Below are positions 1-12,494 of a stretch of DNA of 64,000 nt, in pieces. Numbering within the stretch: the stretch's first letter is position 1; every line of letters begins with the position of its first letter. A program made the translations under genes and the position numbers. The DNA comes from Marsupella aquatica (taxonomy: Eukaryota; Marchantiophyta). The stretch lies in NCBI GenBank assembly GCA_973895155.1, contig OZ316897.1:2418001-2482000 (forward strand), read 5' to 3'. The notes beneath the pieces are model-generated. The model did no database searches. It saw nothing but the letters and a program-made list of their open reading frames with translations, and was not told where the DNA came from.

Positions 1-1041
1 ATACGGAAACACCCGTGGAGAGTGAAACTAGTACGGGTTATTGAATTCGCTGATGATGGCTTCTTTAACGTAGTTTCAATTCTAGCAATACACCCATGGC
101 TTCCATGACCTTGAGGCTATAGAAGACACTCCTTGAAAAGTATTTCATTGGAAGAAAGGAGAGGACATTGTCGAACACCCATGGCTTCCATGACCTTGAG
201 GCTATAGACGACACTCTTTGAAAAGTATTTCATTGGAAGAAAGGAGAGGACATTGTCGACCTATCACAATGTTACAAACAGAATACAAACAGGGCTGATT
301 CTTCATCGTTTCAACCTGATAACCGTATGGTTACATTTGCCAGATTATCCTCTGATAAAGGGGGAAAAGGAAATGATCGTCAAGCACAGGTTTTTTGAGG
401 TGGACAAGCAATGGATGATGGCCTAACGATTTGAATCAATTCTTTTGTTTCCAGTTCGACGTTTCATATGTCGTCCAGGACGGAGAAACGCCGAAAATTC
501 TATCCAACCGAGCGACTAGAGATTCGGAGCTTCTCTGTACCACAGCGGGACTGTCAAGCATCCGACGCTTCAGTGCTCCAGTTTCACCCCTTTATCTCAA
601 TTGTATTCCACTAATTCTCGACCGTGGCGGCTTCGAAGGAACTTCGGAATTGCTTTGTAATCTCTCCCCCGCCTCTCTAACTGGCTGCTCAGTTCTGTTC
701 TGCACTACCCAAGTCTTACGACGGCGATCATTGGTGTAGTCAGGGAGGAGTGCAAGTTTTAGTTCTTTGGAAGAAAAACAGGAGCTGGTGCTCAATCTGC
801 GAAACAAACATCCTGAAACAGCTTTGAATTTGGCCAAATTTGGGTATAAAATCGGGACGTCCAATCCTTAGCGTGAGGGCCGGATATGTCCTACAAATAT
901 ATCCGACGCAGACTAGTAGAATTCCATGATCGTGACGAGCAGCTTTTTTTAGAATAGGCCATATCGTTTGATTCGAGATACTATTCTCCACCTGGTACGG
1001 AATAAACAAAGATTAAACGGCGATTAGGCAATTTTAAACCG
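1..1041. other. upstream flank of ASI1-like gene
   Basis: No gene could be supported here. The short open frames have no recognisable domain and overlap on both strands. The stretch contains an 85-bp tandem duplication (91-260), annotated separately, and is presumably the promoter and 5' UTR region of the gene starting at 1042. Confidence 0.4.
91..260. repeat. 85-bp tandem duplication (2 copies)
   Basis: The segment starting CACCCATGGCTTCCATGACC at 91 is repeated almost exactly from 176, with a period of 85 bp. Only a few substitutions separate the copies (for example GAAGACACTCC against GACGACACTCT), so the duplication is fairly recent. Confidence 0.85.
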
Positions 1042-4000
1042 ATGTACGAGCATGAGGAGCATGTGCGCACTTCTAATGTGCGGAAGTCTGCGAAGGAAGA
1101 AGAGGTGGATAGGTTTGGGGTATGTTGGGGCGCAGAACTTCTGGACGGCAGGGAAGAGGAGGAGCCGAAGAACAAATCTATAAGGCAATTTTCTTCCTTC
1201 TATTTGCATGGAAGGAAGTATGGCGTGGATGACACGGTCTATCTACTGTCGGGAGATCGACATGGAACTCCATATATCGGCAGGATTGGAAGATTGTACG
1301 AAAATGTCAAGGACAAGGAAAAGCAAATGCATGTTAGGTGGTTCTGCAGACCCTGCGAGATGCCTGAAGGGTTACCGGATGTTGATTACAGCGAGAACTG
1401 CAAAGAGGTCTTCGTGATGTGGGGCAATTGTGCCAAAAATATCAACAATCCGGTAAGATTGGTCGTTTTCATAAATCCTTGTCTCTATCAGTCAACGTCT
1501 GGTACACTCTTCTCCCTGGTGTTGGTCCTGATCCGGAGATTCGGTGCTGTAGTCATGAAATGTATGACCGTCATTAGGCATTTATGATTATTTTGGCTGC
1601 AAAATTGAAGTTTTCCCTTCCCCTCTGACAGTGCTTTTAAGCGAAAAACCTCTGGAGTTAAACTAAAAAGACAGGTAACATTGAAACTTTGAGTGAGTCA
1701 CCCGCCAGATTAAGTTAGGAGCCGCCGAATAGGAGGTGTCCAGTGTGTGCAAGTGCAGCGTTCAGTATGCTTGTTGAGAAATGATGATTAGCTTCGTCCC
1801 ATCTGTACAGGCTTCAACTCTAAGACATTGTTCGGTTCTCTGCACTGCGGAAGAAGACTGGAACAAAAATGTCCCTTCTATTGAAGAGATAGCAGCCGCC
1901 GACCACACATTCGATCGTGCATATGATCTCAGGACCGGAAAGTTAAGGAGCCTTGATAGCATTGTGAAACATTATGGTGAGCACCTTGTCACTGGCACTG
2001 GTCGGCGAACACGAGCACCCGGGAAATCCCGCAAGATGACTCCAGGTATTCGCCCTCCCCTTGACCATCAGCCACTTCCACTCGCCATGCGTGCATCATC
2101 ACACCTCCCCTCTCTAGAGCTTGCCTGGCATCGCTCAGAACTCGCGGGTCTTCCGGCCTTGGTAACATCTCCGAATACCCCATCACCTATTGACCCCGTT
2201 GAAGGACATACGGAAAGTTTTGTTCCAAAGCTTTCAGTCTCAGGCTTGAAGACTGCCAGCCACGACTCTAACAAAGTGAGATTGGCCCACTCGAAGGGTG
2301 CGGAAGACAGGATGATTCCGAATGCAGCTAAACAGGGTAGCAAGAGGACACTAGTGAAGAATGCCGCAACCTTAGATTCGCAGAAAAGGCCAAGAGTGGA
2401 CAGATCTGACAGTTCATTGCCACAGCAGGGTCGGGTGAGGCTTGATGGTAGTGATCTTCCCTCTCCAGGATTCTCACATGGGAGAAATAATTCCTCGATT
2501 GACAGCACAGGTGCAGGCCCATATGGCAATGCAGTCTTGAATAGGGAAAGACAGAAGTCTACGCTAAGAGTCGCAGGTAAACAGACGTCTTCGGAGGATA
2601 AGAAGAGATCTAGAGCGAATTCCTTAGATCAATTAACAGAGAAAGGCAAACTTAAGAAGCCCAAGTTGAGCGTCCCGTTTCACGCTCCTGGCGTTGCGCT
2701 CACAAAGAAGGTCAGCAAGGTTGAAAGCAATGTCTCCTTATCAATACCAACTGGTCCCAAGATGGGTGAGCTGAGATCTCCAAAGGTGCCTGAGAGAAAC
2801 CTGCCTGAGAACAGCGTAGAGTGTCATCAGGCACGTCAGTCACTATCAATAAAAAAACGAGACGTTAGAGTCGCCTCTGCCCCGGTTGCGGCAAGATGCT
2901 TGGCAAAAGACGAGAAATCTTCCAACCGTGATCACATGGGAAATCAATTCCAAATTTCACCTAGGTCAGTGGGAGTAGAAAATGCCGAGTTACTCTCCCC
3001 CAAAGATGGCAACACGTCCACTACACTCAGTGGTAAAAGACATTCGGATCCGAAGCTGGAAACAATACACCGTGTAAAGAAGCAATCCATTACAGGAGCA
3101 AATGTGGGTCTTTCTGATCGGGAAGAAAGACATTGTCTACAGATGCAGTCCAGCAAAGAGAAAATTGTTAATATTTCACCCTCAAGTAGACATTCTACTC
3201 CAATGTGTCTTTCTGATGCGAGTAGACATCAGGAGGCTCCTGAAAATATATCACCTAAACATCAAAACGGCGCTAGTCTGAAGTGTACAGACTTGGAGCT
3301 GGACACAAAGCTCTTCGGCAAGAGCTCTGCACATGGGCGCGAGCGGCGATATCAATCTAGTATGAAGGATGACGTCAACGAAGTGAACCCAAAGCTTCCA
3401 AAGGGTCAAAAAGGATCTTCCTCCAATCATGTACTTACTGATGGAGATGTGTCACCAACTTCTAACACGAATCTGCGTCCTAGTGAAGGGAATTGGAATG
3501 GTATGAAGGAGTCCCGGGTGAAACACGAGTCTTTCCTTTCCAGCAAAAGGTCAGGATCTTCTTTAGAAGGTTCACGATGTTCAGAAGTGGGTTCCCCTCA
3601 CATCGCTTCCAAAGAGAGGCCTGGTAGCGAGTTGGGAGTCGGTACTCTTAAGAGCAAGATCATGAAACACAGTGAACCACAGCCAATCGAAACAGATACT
3701 CAACAAGTTCATGAGGAACTAAAAGTGAAAAAGATCGGTCTTGTAGCCAAGGGTGTCCCTAGAGTGTCTTCTAAGAAACAATCCGACCAGACCAAGCTTG
3801 CTGAAACTTCTAGACTACCTCCTCAAGGATTGGCTAAGAGGGTTGCCAAAGTACCAGTGAAGAATCATAAAATCTCCGAGCCTGGACTAGCTGCTCGAAA
3901 GGAAAATCCACCTGCAGGACTTGATACCACCGTTGCTCCACCCGAAGAGAAGGGGCGAGAAACTTTTCAGGTGGGGTTTTCCCTCTCTTCGTCATTGTGT

Positions 4001-6980
4001 AGGGACTTAGACTGTATGCAACACACTTCAATATTGACGATGAATGTACTTCTCCTAAACCGTCGGGAAGTGTTGCCGTTAGCCTTTATGACATTTTCTT
4101 ACTGCTTGAGGTTTCTAGAGGCCCTCTGTTGCTCAGCCTGGGAGTGATTGTTGGTTAACTTATGGAGTTTCTCTACTGATTATTTCGAATGTCATGTGAC
4201 ATTTGGTTTACCCTCTGGGAGCAGCCGAAGAAGAAGATTTTCAACTTCGTAAGTTTTCAGAGCCTCCCGCAGTTCGTATTTGGAATTTTTTTCCTTTGCA
4301 ATGTAGTTGGTCTGCTTCAGTGTCCCAGACTCGCGCCAGAGCAGTATCCAACAACTTTCCGAAAGTATGGAATAGTAATCTGTAAGCGATCTCCTGTTCA
4401 GCTTGCCAAAATCATCATTCTCTTGTATCACTGACGATTCGTCGGGGTAGATTTCTTAAAAGTGTCACGTGGTGAGTCATGTCAGACACTCCTACATCGG
4501 AAATTTAAATTGACAGTTATACAGGTCTATGTGTCTTGCTATGAAATTTAACATTGCATGGGCCAGAAGACCTGACATGCATGTCTGGATTTCTAGCCTT
4601 GGGAGGATACTCTACGGATTGCTCTGGAGCAAGGAAAGGCTCTCTTCCTGCAGAACTTAGACCCGTGGTTTTCATCAGCCGAGATGGAGGTAAATATTTG
4701 AGTGGCCGCCAGCAACAAGTATGTCTTAAAATTTTAATCAATAGAGCATTCAGGTCAAACAGTGCTTTTTGGTTTGCTTGTGGGGTGGGGGCTGGCGCTC
4801 GCGTGGCGTAATGTGTGGGAACTGATTGCATTATTTATGAAAACAAAGGGGCACACTTTATAGACGGGAACTCTGCTTGCTTGACTAGTCTATACGTGGG
4901 ACTTCATAGTGATAATATTGGTGTGATGTTTGAACGACGTTTCTGGAGAATATCGATGGTTAAATTGTTGAGACACTGGCTTAGGACTCCTTCGCCTACT
5001 TCGCTCAGTTGGTCACTATAATGCGCTTTCAAAATTGATAGGTAAATGAAGGTCTGGAATTTATGGATGTGCTGGCTGATATTTGATTGCAGACCGATTT
5101 GCAAGAGCTGCTGCGAGTTAGTTGTGATGTGCGCATACTTCCACCAAAGAATTTTACGTGCTACACTTCAGGTTGTCGAGTGTGGGCAAGCTCTCTTAGT
5201 CAAATCGAACTTTTCCTGCCAATATCTTTTCTTGAGTAGCTTCGGCCTATTAGTATTCTGAGAGCCTCTGAGTTTTCCTGCCAACCGCATGTGTACAAAA
5301 TCAAATAGTTATATACTTTTGGATGGATCTTCAGGGCAAGCTCTTGTTCTGTTTCACTCCCACGGTGCAGCAAAGGACGCTTTACAGAAATTCACCGATA
5401 ACTTGTTGATTTGGTCAAAAGATGAAAGGTAAGTCTCCAAATAATACATGTCATGGTACGGTATTGAGCAATCTGTCTCTTTTTCACTTAAAGATAATGA
5501 ATCACTCAAAAGTACAAGATGAATTGATGGTGTGCCCCTTGCTTTCTGATATTGTAAAATGAGTTTCTTTGCGCTCCACCCTCCAGCCAACCTGAGCTTC
5601 CTAGATGCACCGGTCCTCCTATGAAAAGAGTCTGTCACAACGATGCTTGCCTCGTTGATTCTGGTAGGAAACAGTTGGTGAAGATTTTGATTTTATCATA
5701 CCTTTGTTAGGTCAGGGACTTTTAATTTCTGCTTATATCAAGTAATGTTGGAAACTCAGCAGTACGTGTAGTCACATCCTACACATTTGCTGATCCCCTG
5801 AGTGCATGTAACAGGCCTGTGCTAGCAAGTTTGGCTGACGCGACGACAGCAGTTGGCAGTCGCATTCATGGCTTCTATCATGCCGAATTATCTAGTTCAC
5901 GGGGCGTACACCCTGCTGGCGAGGACCAGGTATCTACTGTCTTTGGAAGTCAACGTAAGAAAAGGGCAATCTAGAAGTTCAGCCAAAAAATGTATGGTCC
6001 CTACGGTTTGGAGTCGGTATTGGCTTACCTTAGCAGTAGTTCTTGTTGCATTTGTAGTATCTTCGGGACCAGTTATCGCTCGTTTGGAATCGAGAATACG
6101 GGATTTGTTTATGGTCTTTTACTGCGGAAGCTGAGAGTTTTGAACGAGTAATCCCTCTGATTGCAGGGTAAGTCTTAAGCAAACTGGAGACTTAGTAAAT
6201 AAGAGATTTACTCAACAATAGTTCTCTGTGAATTTCGTTTCCTCGAGGTCTTCTCTTGTTTATCCATAACGCACGTAGCAGAAGATTGGCAAGTGGAAAT
6301 TCAAACTGACGATGCTCGAAATATTGTCTTCAGAAAAATGCTGTGGCAACTTCACACTGCTCACAACCGAATACAGTGGAGTATGAGATGGGTATACAAT
6401 GGCGCCTACTCCAGGATCGGCACACAGAGGCATGGACTATTGCAGCCGAGGTTGGTAAAAATTGTACCTCTTCATTTTGTTCCCTCAGAGAACGGGACAG
6501 GGGGGTATCTCCTGTACTGGAGTCCTAGTTTATGTTTTTACTTCCTGGGAAACACAAAACAATGCCCAAGGCAATTGGATCTTTCTGGAGACTGTGATTC
6601 GAGTTCTGTTTAGACTTACCTGCTTTTGACGCCTATTCTCTTGCCAACAATAAGTAGCGTGGCTTGAATGGTGAAAGGTTTGAATGGTCCATTTATATTT
6701 TGATGTGTGAGCTTACTGTAGAGAGAACGCCATTAATGAAGTTGAGAATGGGCACTCAGCTAGCAAGTGTGGACAGGCACCATTTGAATAAGTTATGGTA
6801 CTATCCGCTACACCAGAAGTTCACTTTCTATTGAGCATGCTTGTTAATAAGATTGATCAGCAAGTCACAGATTCAAAAATTGTACTTGCAGGATCAAAAG
6901 GCTACAATCGATCATCCAGAACACGAAAGCAAGCCGAAAAAATAGGGATTGAGCACATCTCTATCGTAACTTCTGGGTAG
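1042..6980 (+). CDS. ASI1/IBM2-like BAH-RRM anti-silencing protein (multi-exon)
   Basis: Exons traced by matching phases: 1042-1452, 1811-3970, 4597-4689, 5093-5171, 5335-5428, 5587-5663, 5743-5761, 5815-5929, 6334-6454 and a possible last exon 6892-6980. Introns are GT-AG. The first two exons build a BAH domain (DDTVYLL, YIGRIGRLYEN, VRWFCRP, then HCSVLCTAEED and FDRAYDLRTGKL). Exon 2 continues as about 600 residues of Ser/Lys/Arg-rich, probably disordered sequence. Exons 3-5 form the RRM-like part typical of the family: PWEDTLRIALEQGKALFLQN, then DPWFSSAEME, then GQALVLFHSHGAAKDALQ. Exon 6334-6454 carries the conserved tail ATSHCSQPNTVEYEM. Known from the family: Arabidopsis ASI1 (IBM2/SG1) associates with intronic heterochromatin and RNA and promotes full-length transcripts. 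The exons between 5930 and 6333 and the 3' end are uncertain, and a further exon may lie between 3970 and 4597. The start is the first ATG in frame with the BAH segment. Confidence 0.75.
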
Positions 6981-7645
6981 ATGTCGCTCTTCTCCTACCC
7001 TTCGACATGTGAAACCTCGCCTTCAAGCAGTTAACAAAATTGACTTTGCAGTTCTTTCAGGCTTCCTAACAAAATTGCAGATTTGAGGCTGGTCTTCGCT
7101 TCCATTGTTGCACGATGGCAAGGGTCACGCAGTAATGTTCAGGCAAACTCAGTACGTACTGCGAACTCTTCAATCATATTCTTTTAGTTGGCTGCTTCTC
7201 ATACAAAATTGAGGTTGTGAAGGCAATTGCAGCTCATGTGTCCATGATTTAGCCTCTTGACATTGGCAAATCAGAAGTTCCTTATCGAGGAAGACTATCC
7301 TTGCGCGCACTGATGGTCGAGGACTTCTTGTTCGACGAACCTTTTCTTATTGGATGGAATTTTTCCACTTCCTTCGGTTGCACTCCATAATCTCTAACTC
7401 TAGAGAGATTTCAAGCATGGAAGCAGTCATGAACTGAGTTTGTCACCGAGAGTGACACCAGGTACTGTAGATACACGATGCAAGCCACCAGCTTTAAGTG
7501 CACGGCTTGCTCAATTTGATCGACATCGTACTTACGTTAGGGCTGCAAAGAGATAAGCCTAATGGCTAGCTAATTGGAGCAATTGTTTTCAATAGGAAAT
7601 CTTTTTCTCAACAACTATACTAGCAAGCTCATCGGTGTTGAGGAA

Positions 7646-7872
7646 CACGTGATATGTCTGGGTATTTTCTTTCCAAATATGTCACTCTGTAACATCTCAG
7701 ATTCATTGTGTAATTACTTTCATTCAAGGCATGAATTCCAATCAAAGTAGCATGGTTATCTTGTTGAAGCAACCTTACTTCCACGTGATGTCTGGGTTTT
7801 TTGTGTCCAAATATGTCACCCTGTAGTATCTCGGTCCATTGTGTATTCCATCCATTCAAGGCATGAATGCCA
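7646..7872. repeat. ~95-bp direct repeat, two copies
   Basis: Copy 1 (7646-7741) and copy 2 (7782-7872) both run from CACGTGATRTCTGGGT through CCAAATATGTCAC to ATTCAAGGCATGAATKCCAA. The copies are clearly diverged. Confidence 0.75.
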
Positions 7873-8514
7873 AGCACGACCCGTAGTTGTCTTCGACTTT
7901 TCATCAAAGCAAGAAGAAAAGGATTAGGTTTTATGTGGTCCTCGCTTGGCTCATTTCTCCTCAGGTAGTTTTCCTCTTGTGGCCCCTTTTTAGTGAAGTG
8001 GTTGGTGTGTTTACCAAAGGGTAGTCCTCAGCATTATTTGTTTGGCTAATGCTTTTTGGAGGAGTCCCCAATCGGCAGTGTAAGCCCTGAGATCCACGAG
8101 GAGCTATGTTCCCAAGAAAGGTTCCCCCGAGAAACCTTTCTTGTGACTTTTGCTTCACATTTTCATTCAAGGTTATGGGACAGTTATGTTAATGGTGTTT
8201 GATAGTTCAGTAACTCCTCTCGAGTATAATTTTTCCAATACTCACTTCTTGTGTTTCTACTTAGTAACCCATTCCCTCTTTGGGTGCCATGGCTTGTAAC
8301 CTCCATGAGAAATTTGCCTAAATCAAAGGGTTGTCCAGTTGTTGTCACATCTAAGTCATCTAAAGACTAGATCCTAAACACGTCAATGGAAACAACTATG
8401 ACGACTTCAGAAATGGTCGTCAACCTCTCACAAATGAAAGCTATATACAAGTGCAAAGCTTCAAACACCACCCAAGAAATACTGGAGACTGCAGGTCTAT
8501 TAGACCACCTATAA

Positions 8515-8915
8515 GTTATGACCGGAATGGGCTTCCACCTTTTACGGTGAGTACATTGTTCACCACAAGTTATGACCGGAATGGGGTTTTTGTATGGGCA
8601 GAGGAATAAGCAATTATGAGGCACTGAATGGGGTTTTTGTATGGGCAGGTGTGGTGCGTACATTGTTCACCACAAGAGAGGAATGAGCAATTCACCACAA
8701 GAGAGGAATGAGCAAAAAGGAGGCAGTGAACATTGTTCACCACAAGAGAGGAATGAGCAATAAGGAGGCAGTGAATGGGGTTTTTGTATGGGCAGAGGAA
8801 TAAGCAATTATGAGGCACTGAATGGGGTGGAGGCAGTGAATGGGGTTTTTGTATGGGCAGAGGAATAAGCAATTATGAGGCACTGAATGGGGTTTTTATA
8901 TGGGCAGGTGTGGTT
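8515..8915. repeat. shuffled short direct repeats
   Basis: Two modules recur in varying order: GGGGTTTTTGTATGGGCAG followed by AGGAATAAGCAATTATGAGG, and CATTGTTCACCACAAGAGAG followed by GAATGAGCAA. The first occurs about four times and the second about three times, with AGGAGGCAGTGAA linkers. This looks like recent local rearrangement of non-coding DNA. Confidence 0.8.
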
Positions 8916-11336
8916 TAAGAGTGATAGCCTTTCCATCCTGTCCATTCGGTAGTCCAGCTGCAAAATGAGTGGGGGTAAAAAACTCTCCTTGTAGTCGGTG
9001 AGTTTCAAAACTTTTGACCTTCATCTTGCTTTCCATTTCATTTCTCTTCTTTTCCATGTGCAGACTCAATTCTAGTTTCCTCTTTCCCCACTGATCAAAA
9101 AATTTCAATCCTCCCCCCACAGATCTCCTAGCCATTTTGTGTCATAAGCTCTTACAATGCAATTGTGTAGTCCATTACCATGCAATTCATTTGTATAGCC
9201 CAGGATGGTCTACCATGATTGAGAGTCCAATTTCAATGCCAAACAAGGTCAACTACTAGTGCAGTGTTGAAACAAGCATTTGCCATGCCGCATCATCACC
9301 AAGAATAGATTGACCCCAATGTTTGCAAATAGTGAGAGGTGTAATAGAAGTTTCTGCCAAACTTTGTCAAGGAGATGTAAATCAAGATGGACCCAAGAAT
9401 ATCATGAAGTGAACTCATCATGCACAATGTATTCATGCTAACTGAAACTGAATTGACAAGTCAAACCTCCAAAACAATGACATGCTACAAAACGTCTGCA
9501 CAGTCTTGTCTCTTTACACAATATTTTTACAATGTGGATGCTATGTATGTGAGGTCTTTGCAAGTGTGAAATCTGACTACATTGTGCACTATGTATACCT
9601 GGCACACATGTTCTTGTGCTCAGTATGGCCAGTTATGTTTGCTTGGGCATGTGTGACAAGGTCAAAATAGTCTCTTTAAAGCCAAGAGTAGCTTACTGTC
9701 AAATTGTAATTGTGTATATAAGTTGAAAGACAAGTAGATTTGTCGAAAGTGACTGGATTTTTACGTGTTAGTTCTAATAAGTCAATGACGCAGCCAGGAA
9801 CCGGAATTGAGAGGGGAATTTGGTCCCAGGGTGGCATTGGAGCCATTGAGGGGTTCCCACATTATTTTCTTTTAGATCTTTCACACCTTGTGGGGCTCCC
9901 ACATTTTCCCCTTCCTCACACCAAAGGAGGGACTCCCGCATTTTGTTTCTTTCCTCACATCAAGGAAGTGACTCCCACATCTTTCACTTTTTCATACAAG
10001 GAAGGGATTCCCACACTTTCTCCCCTTGCCTTTCCTGGCTTGTGGGGTTCCCACCCTTTCCCTTCCGTGCTCTCTTTCGATGAGTGTATGGACTTGAATA
10101 GTAGGGACATCCATTTTTTACCACCTCAAAATTGTCTCTTATGGGGCTTGTTGGAAAGAGCTCCATGAGTTAAATTAACAAGGTGTGACATGACCAAAAT
10201 GAAGCTAAGGTGACTAACATATGCCTTGGTCAGTCAGTCTTTTGAGAGAATCACATAATTTGGGCTGTATGGACGTCCCTACATTGTTTGGGGAAGGGAG
10301 TCCCAGATTTCCCAAGAGGAGGCAACAGCTGCAAAGGTGGGGGTCCCTTTTTTTCTGCATGGTTATGGTTGCCTTGAGCCGTATGGACAGAATGGAGGGG
10401 GATGGTGATGCAAATGCCGTTTGATGTCCGTTTACAAACCGTTCTTGGGGTTACGAGAAAGAAGACCAGGGCTACCCATAATTTTTCTCAGAAATGAACT
10501 ATGTGCAAATATAATTTTGCTTTCGACAATTGATGGGATTCCCTCATTTTTTGGCATAGTGATAGCCAGGAGGATTGAGGCCTATGGACATGGCAGGCCG
10601 GTTAGTTAATAAGATAAGTGGAGTAGGTAGGAAGTTGTGGACTTAAGTGAGTCCTTGTTTAGTGGAGTGGTAGTGGGCACCATCGGTCTCCCTTAGGATA
10701 CAATAGGTTGGTAACACATGTGTGTGCTGTATATTTAAGGTAAGGTAAGCTTTGAGATGTAGCAGGGCTGCCAGGGTGGTGGTGGCCACACTGTGTGGTG
10801 TGCTTGGGTGTTTATCACTATTTAGTGGCAGCCCTAAGGAGGTGCAAGGGGAGGAGGAACTCATTCTAGTATTTGTGAAAATTAGTGGAATCACACAGAG
10901 TAGCGATCACATCCGGAGTAATGAGGTGGAAGAAGTAGCTCTCTGTTCTAGTGTGGCAAAAGTTAGATAGATAACATAAGGTTGGATTGTCTTTGTAGTG
11001 TGCACACTTTTCGTATCAAGAAATATGGATTTGGTTTTACGGTAAAAATTTGTATGGTTCTTTTCCTTTGTGATTGATATTCTGAGGTTCAGGTCCCCTA
11101 GTGTATTTTTGTTGCTAACAGATTTCACTATCTACTACAACTTCATAATTTCCACATGGTGAGTTGACTATGTAAAAGAAGGGGAGACTGGTGACAACAT
11201 TCACCCATAGACCAGAAAGAAAGAGTATGAGTGGGGTAGTCTGCACAACTTGATAAAAAAACTATGGGGTGGAGTAGTCTATAGTACCCACAAGGTTTCT
11301 TAGTTCCCTTGGTATTTTTTTGTCCATAGAAGTCAA

Positions 11337-11448
11337 AAGGTTCATCTCTCCTCCCCCCCCCCCCCCCCCTTGCATTATTAATCGAGAACATGAGAAAATC
11401 CTTTCTCATGTTCTGGATTAACAATGGGAAGGAGGAGAGATGAACCTT
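11337..11448. repeat. foldback with poly-C tract
   Basis: The outer arm AAGGTTCATCTCTCCTCC (11337-11354) is exactly reverse-complemented at 11431-11448. The inner arm TAATCGAGAACATGAGA (11379-11395) is mirrored by TCTCATGTTCTGGATTA (11404-11420) with mismatches. An uninterrupted run of about 18 C lies in the left arm only. Confidence 0.85.
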
Positions 11449-11522
11449 AAGTCCTCACATCACCCCAGTCCTCTGACACATTGCAAGTACAAAAGACATG
11501 AACATCTATGAACAAAAAACAA

Positions 11523-11652
11523 GAGAACTCTGAAGACAATGACACATGGTGAGTGCACAGACTTACACCCGCAACATTTTACAGTAATCAGAGAACTCTT
11601 AAGACAATGAAATGTTTTGAGTGCACAGACTTACACCCACAGCATCTTACAT
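11523..11652. repeat. 68-bp tandem duplication
   Basis: Two copies begin at GAGAACTCTGAAGACAATGA (11523) and GAGAACTCTTAAGACAATGA (11591). Both contain GAGTGCACAGACTTACACCC. Confidence 0.8.
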
Positions 11653-12494
11653 GAGTAAAACAAGTAACTGAAGCACTCTAAACTAAAAGTAGCAGTCCAG
11701 AAGACAGAGTATGGTGTCACATGAGGTCATGGAGGGCTCATTGGTGGGGATTAGGGGGCCTCTGTGTGGGCTCCTGGATCCATGGATCAGGCAGAAAACG
11801 CTTGGATCAGGCTACGGAACTGTTGGACCAGAGCTTTTCGGCTAATGGGGCATCTATCTGAGCATGAAGTACCAAGTCTCAAAGCGAGGGGTGATTCTTC
11901 AACTGAAGATTGAATTCTGGAGAAGCCATAAATGTGCTGAAACTTGATTGATGGCATCGTCCGGCATTGCTGGCCCAAAGTCCTCTCTCTTGCTCCTGAA
12001 CCTCTGTGAGCAAAGGACTTTCAAAGCTTAACTCTCTGAAAAAAGGGGAAAGAGAAGAGAAGAAAGAAGAGAAGAGACCGGGTCTCCTCTGTAGAGAGAC
12101 AACCCACGATTTTGTTATCAGATTTTCGAAAGGACAGGGTGAATGAGATCAGTGAGACTTTCCCGGTGTGATCTGATATCCTGATCAGGAAGACTTTGGC
12201 TATGGCGCCCTCATCAGATGCTGGAGCTAGAGGATTGGCAGCGAGGTGGTAGCTAGCTCGAAATGCTGCTCGTTCTGCTTCCGGTGGTGGCTCGTTTCCA
12301 GGTCGCTCTTCCAAACCCCACACTGCCAGAGTGAACGAGCCTATAAATCCCCTCGAACATGCTACGTACCCAACTCAAAATTGGGCCGTGTAGAAGATCA
12401 CCTCGGAGGCAGGCTGGATAGATACTATGGTACTCTAATAGTTTCAGGAATTGATAGGCATGTGAGAATCACCGGAAGCATTGAAATTGGCAAG

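Larger units (their letters stand above)
6981..12494. other. gene-poor intergenic region
   Basis: I see no supportable gene. The region holds a 95-bp direct repeat (7646-7872), a cluster of shuffled direct repeats (8515-8915), a stretch at about 9835-10120 where a motif like GGGRYTCCCACATTTTC recurs roughly every 50-60 bp, a poly-C foldback (11337-11448) and a 68-bp duplication (11523-11652). Open frames in it are short and repeat-derived. Confidence 0.5.

Noticed and set aside
431-739. 102-codon ORF upstream of the ASI1-like gene
   Set aside because: No domain, composition like non-coding DNA, and opposite-strand ORFs of similar length overlap it.
4225-4251. Possible 27-nt microexon of the ASI1-like gene
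   Set aside because: Splice-like borders are present and the phase fits, but the encoded residues match nothing I can recognise and skipping it also keeps the frame.
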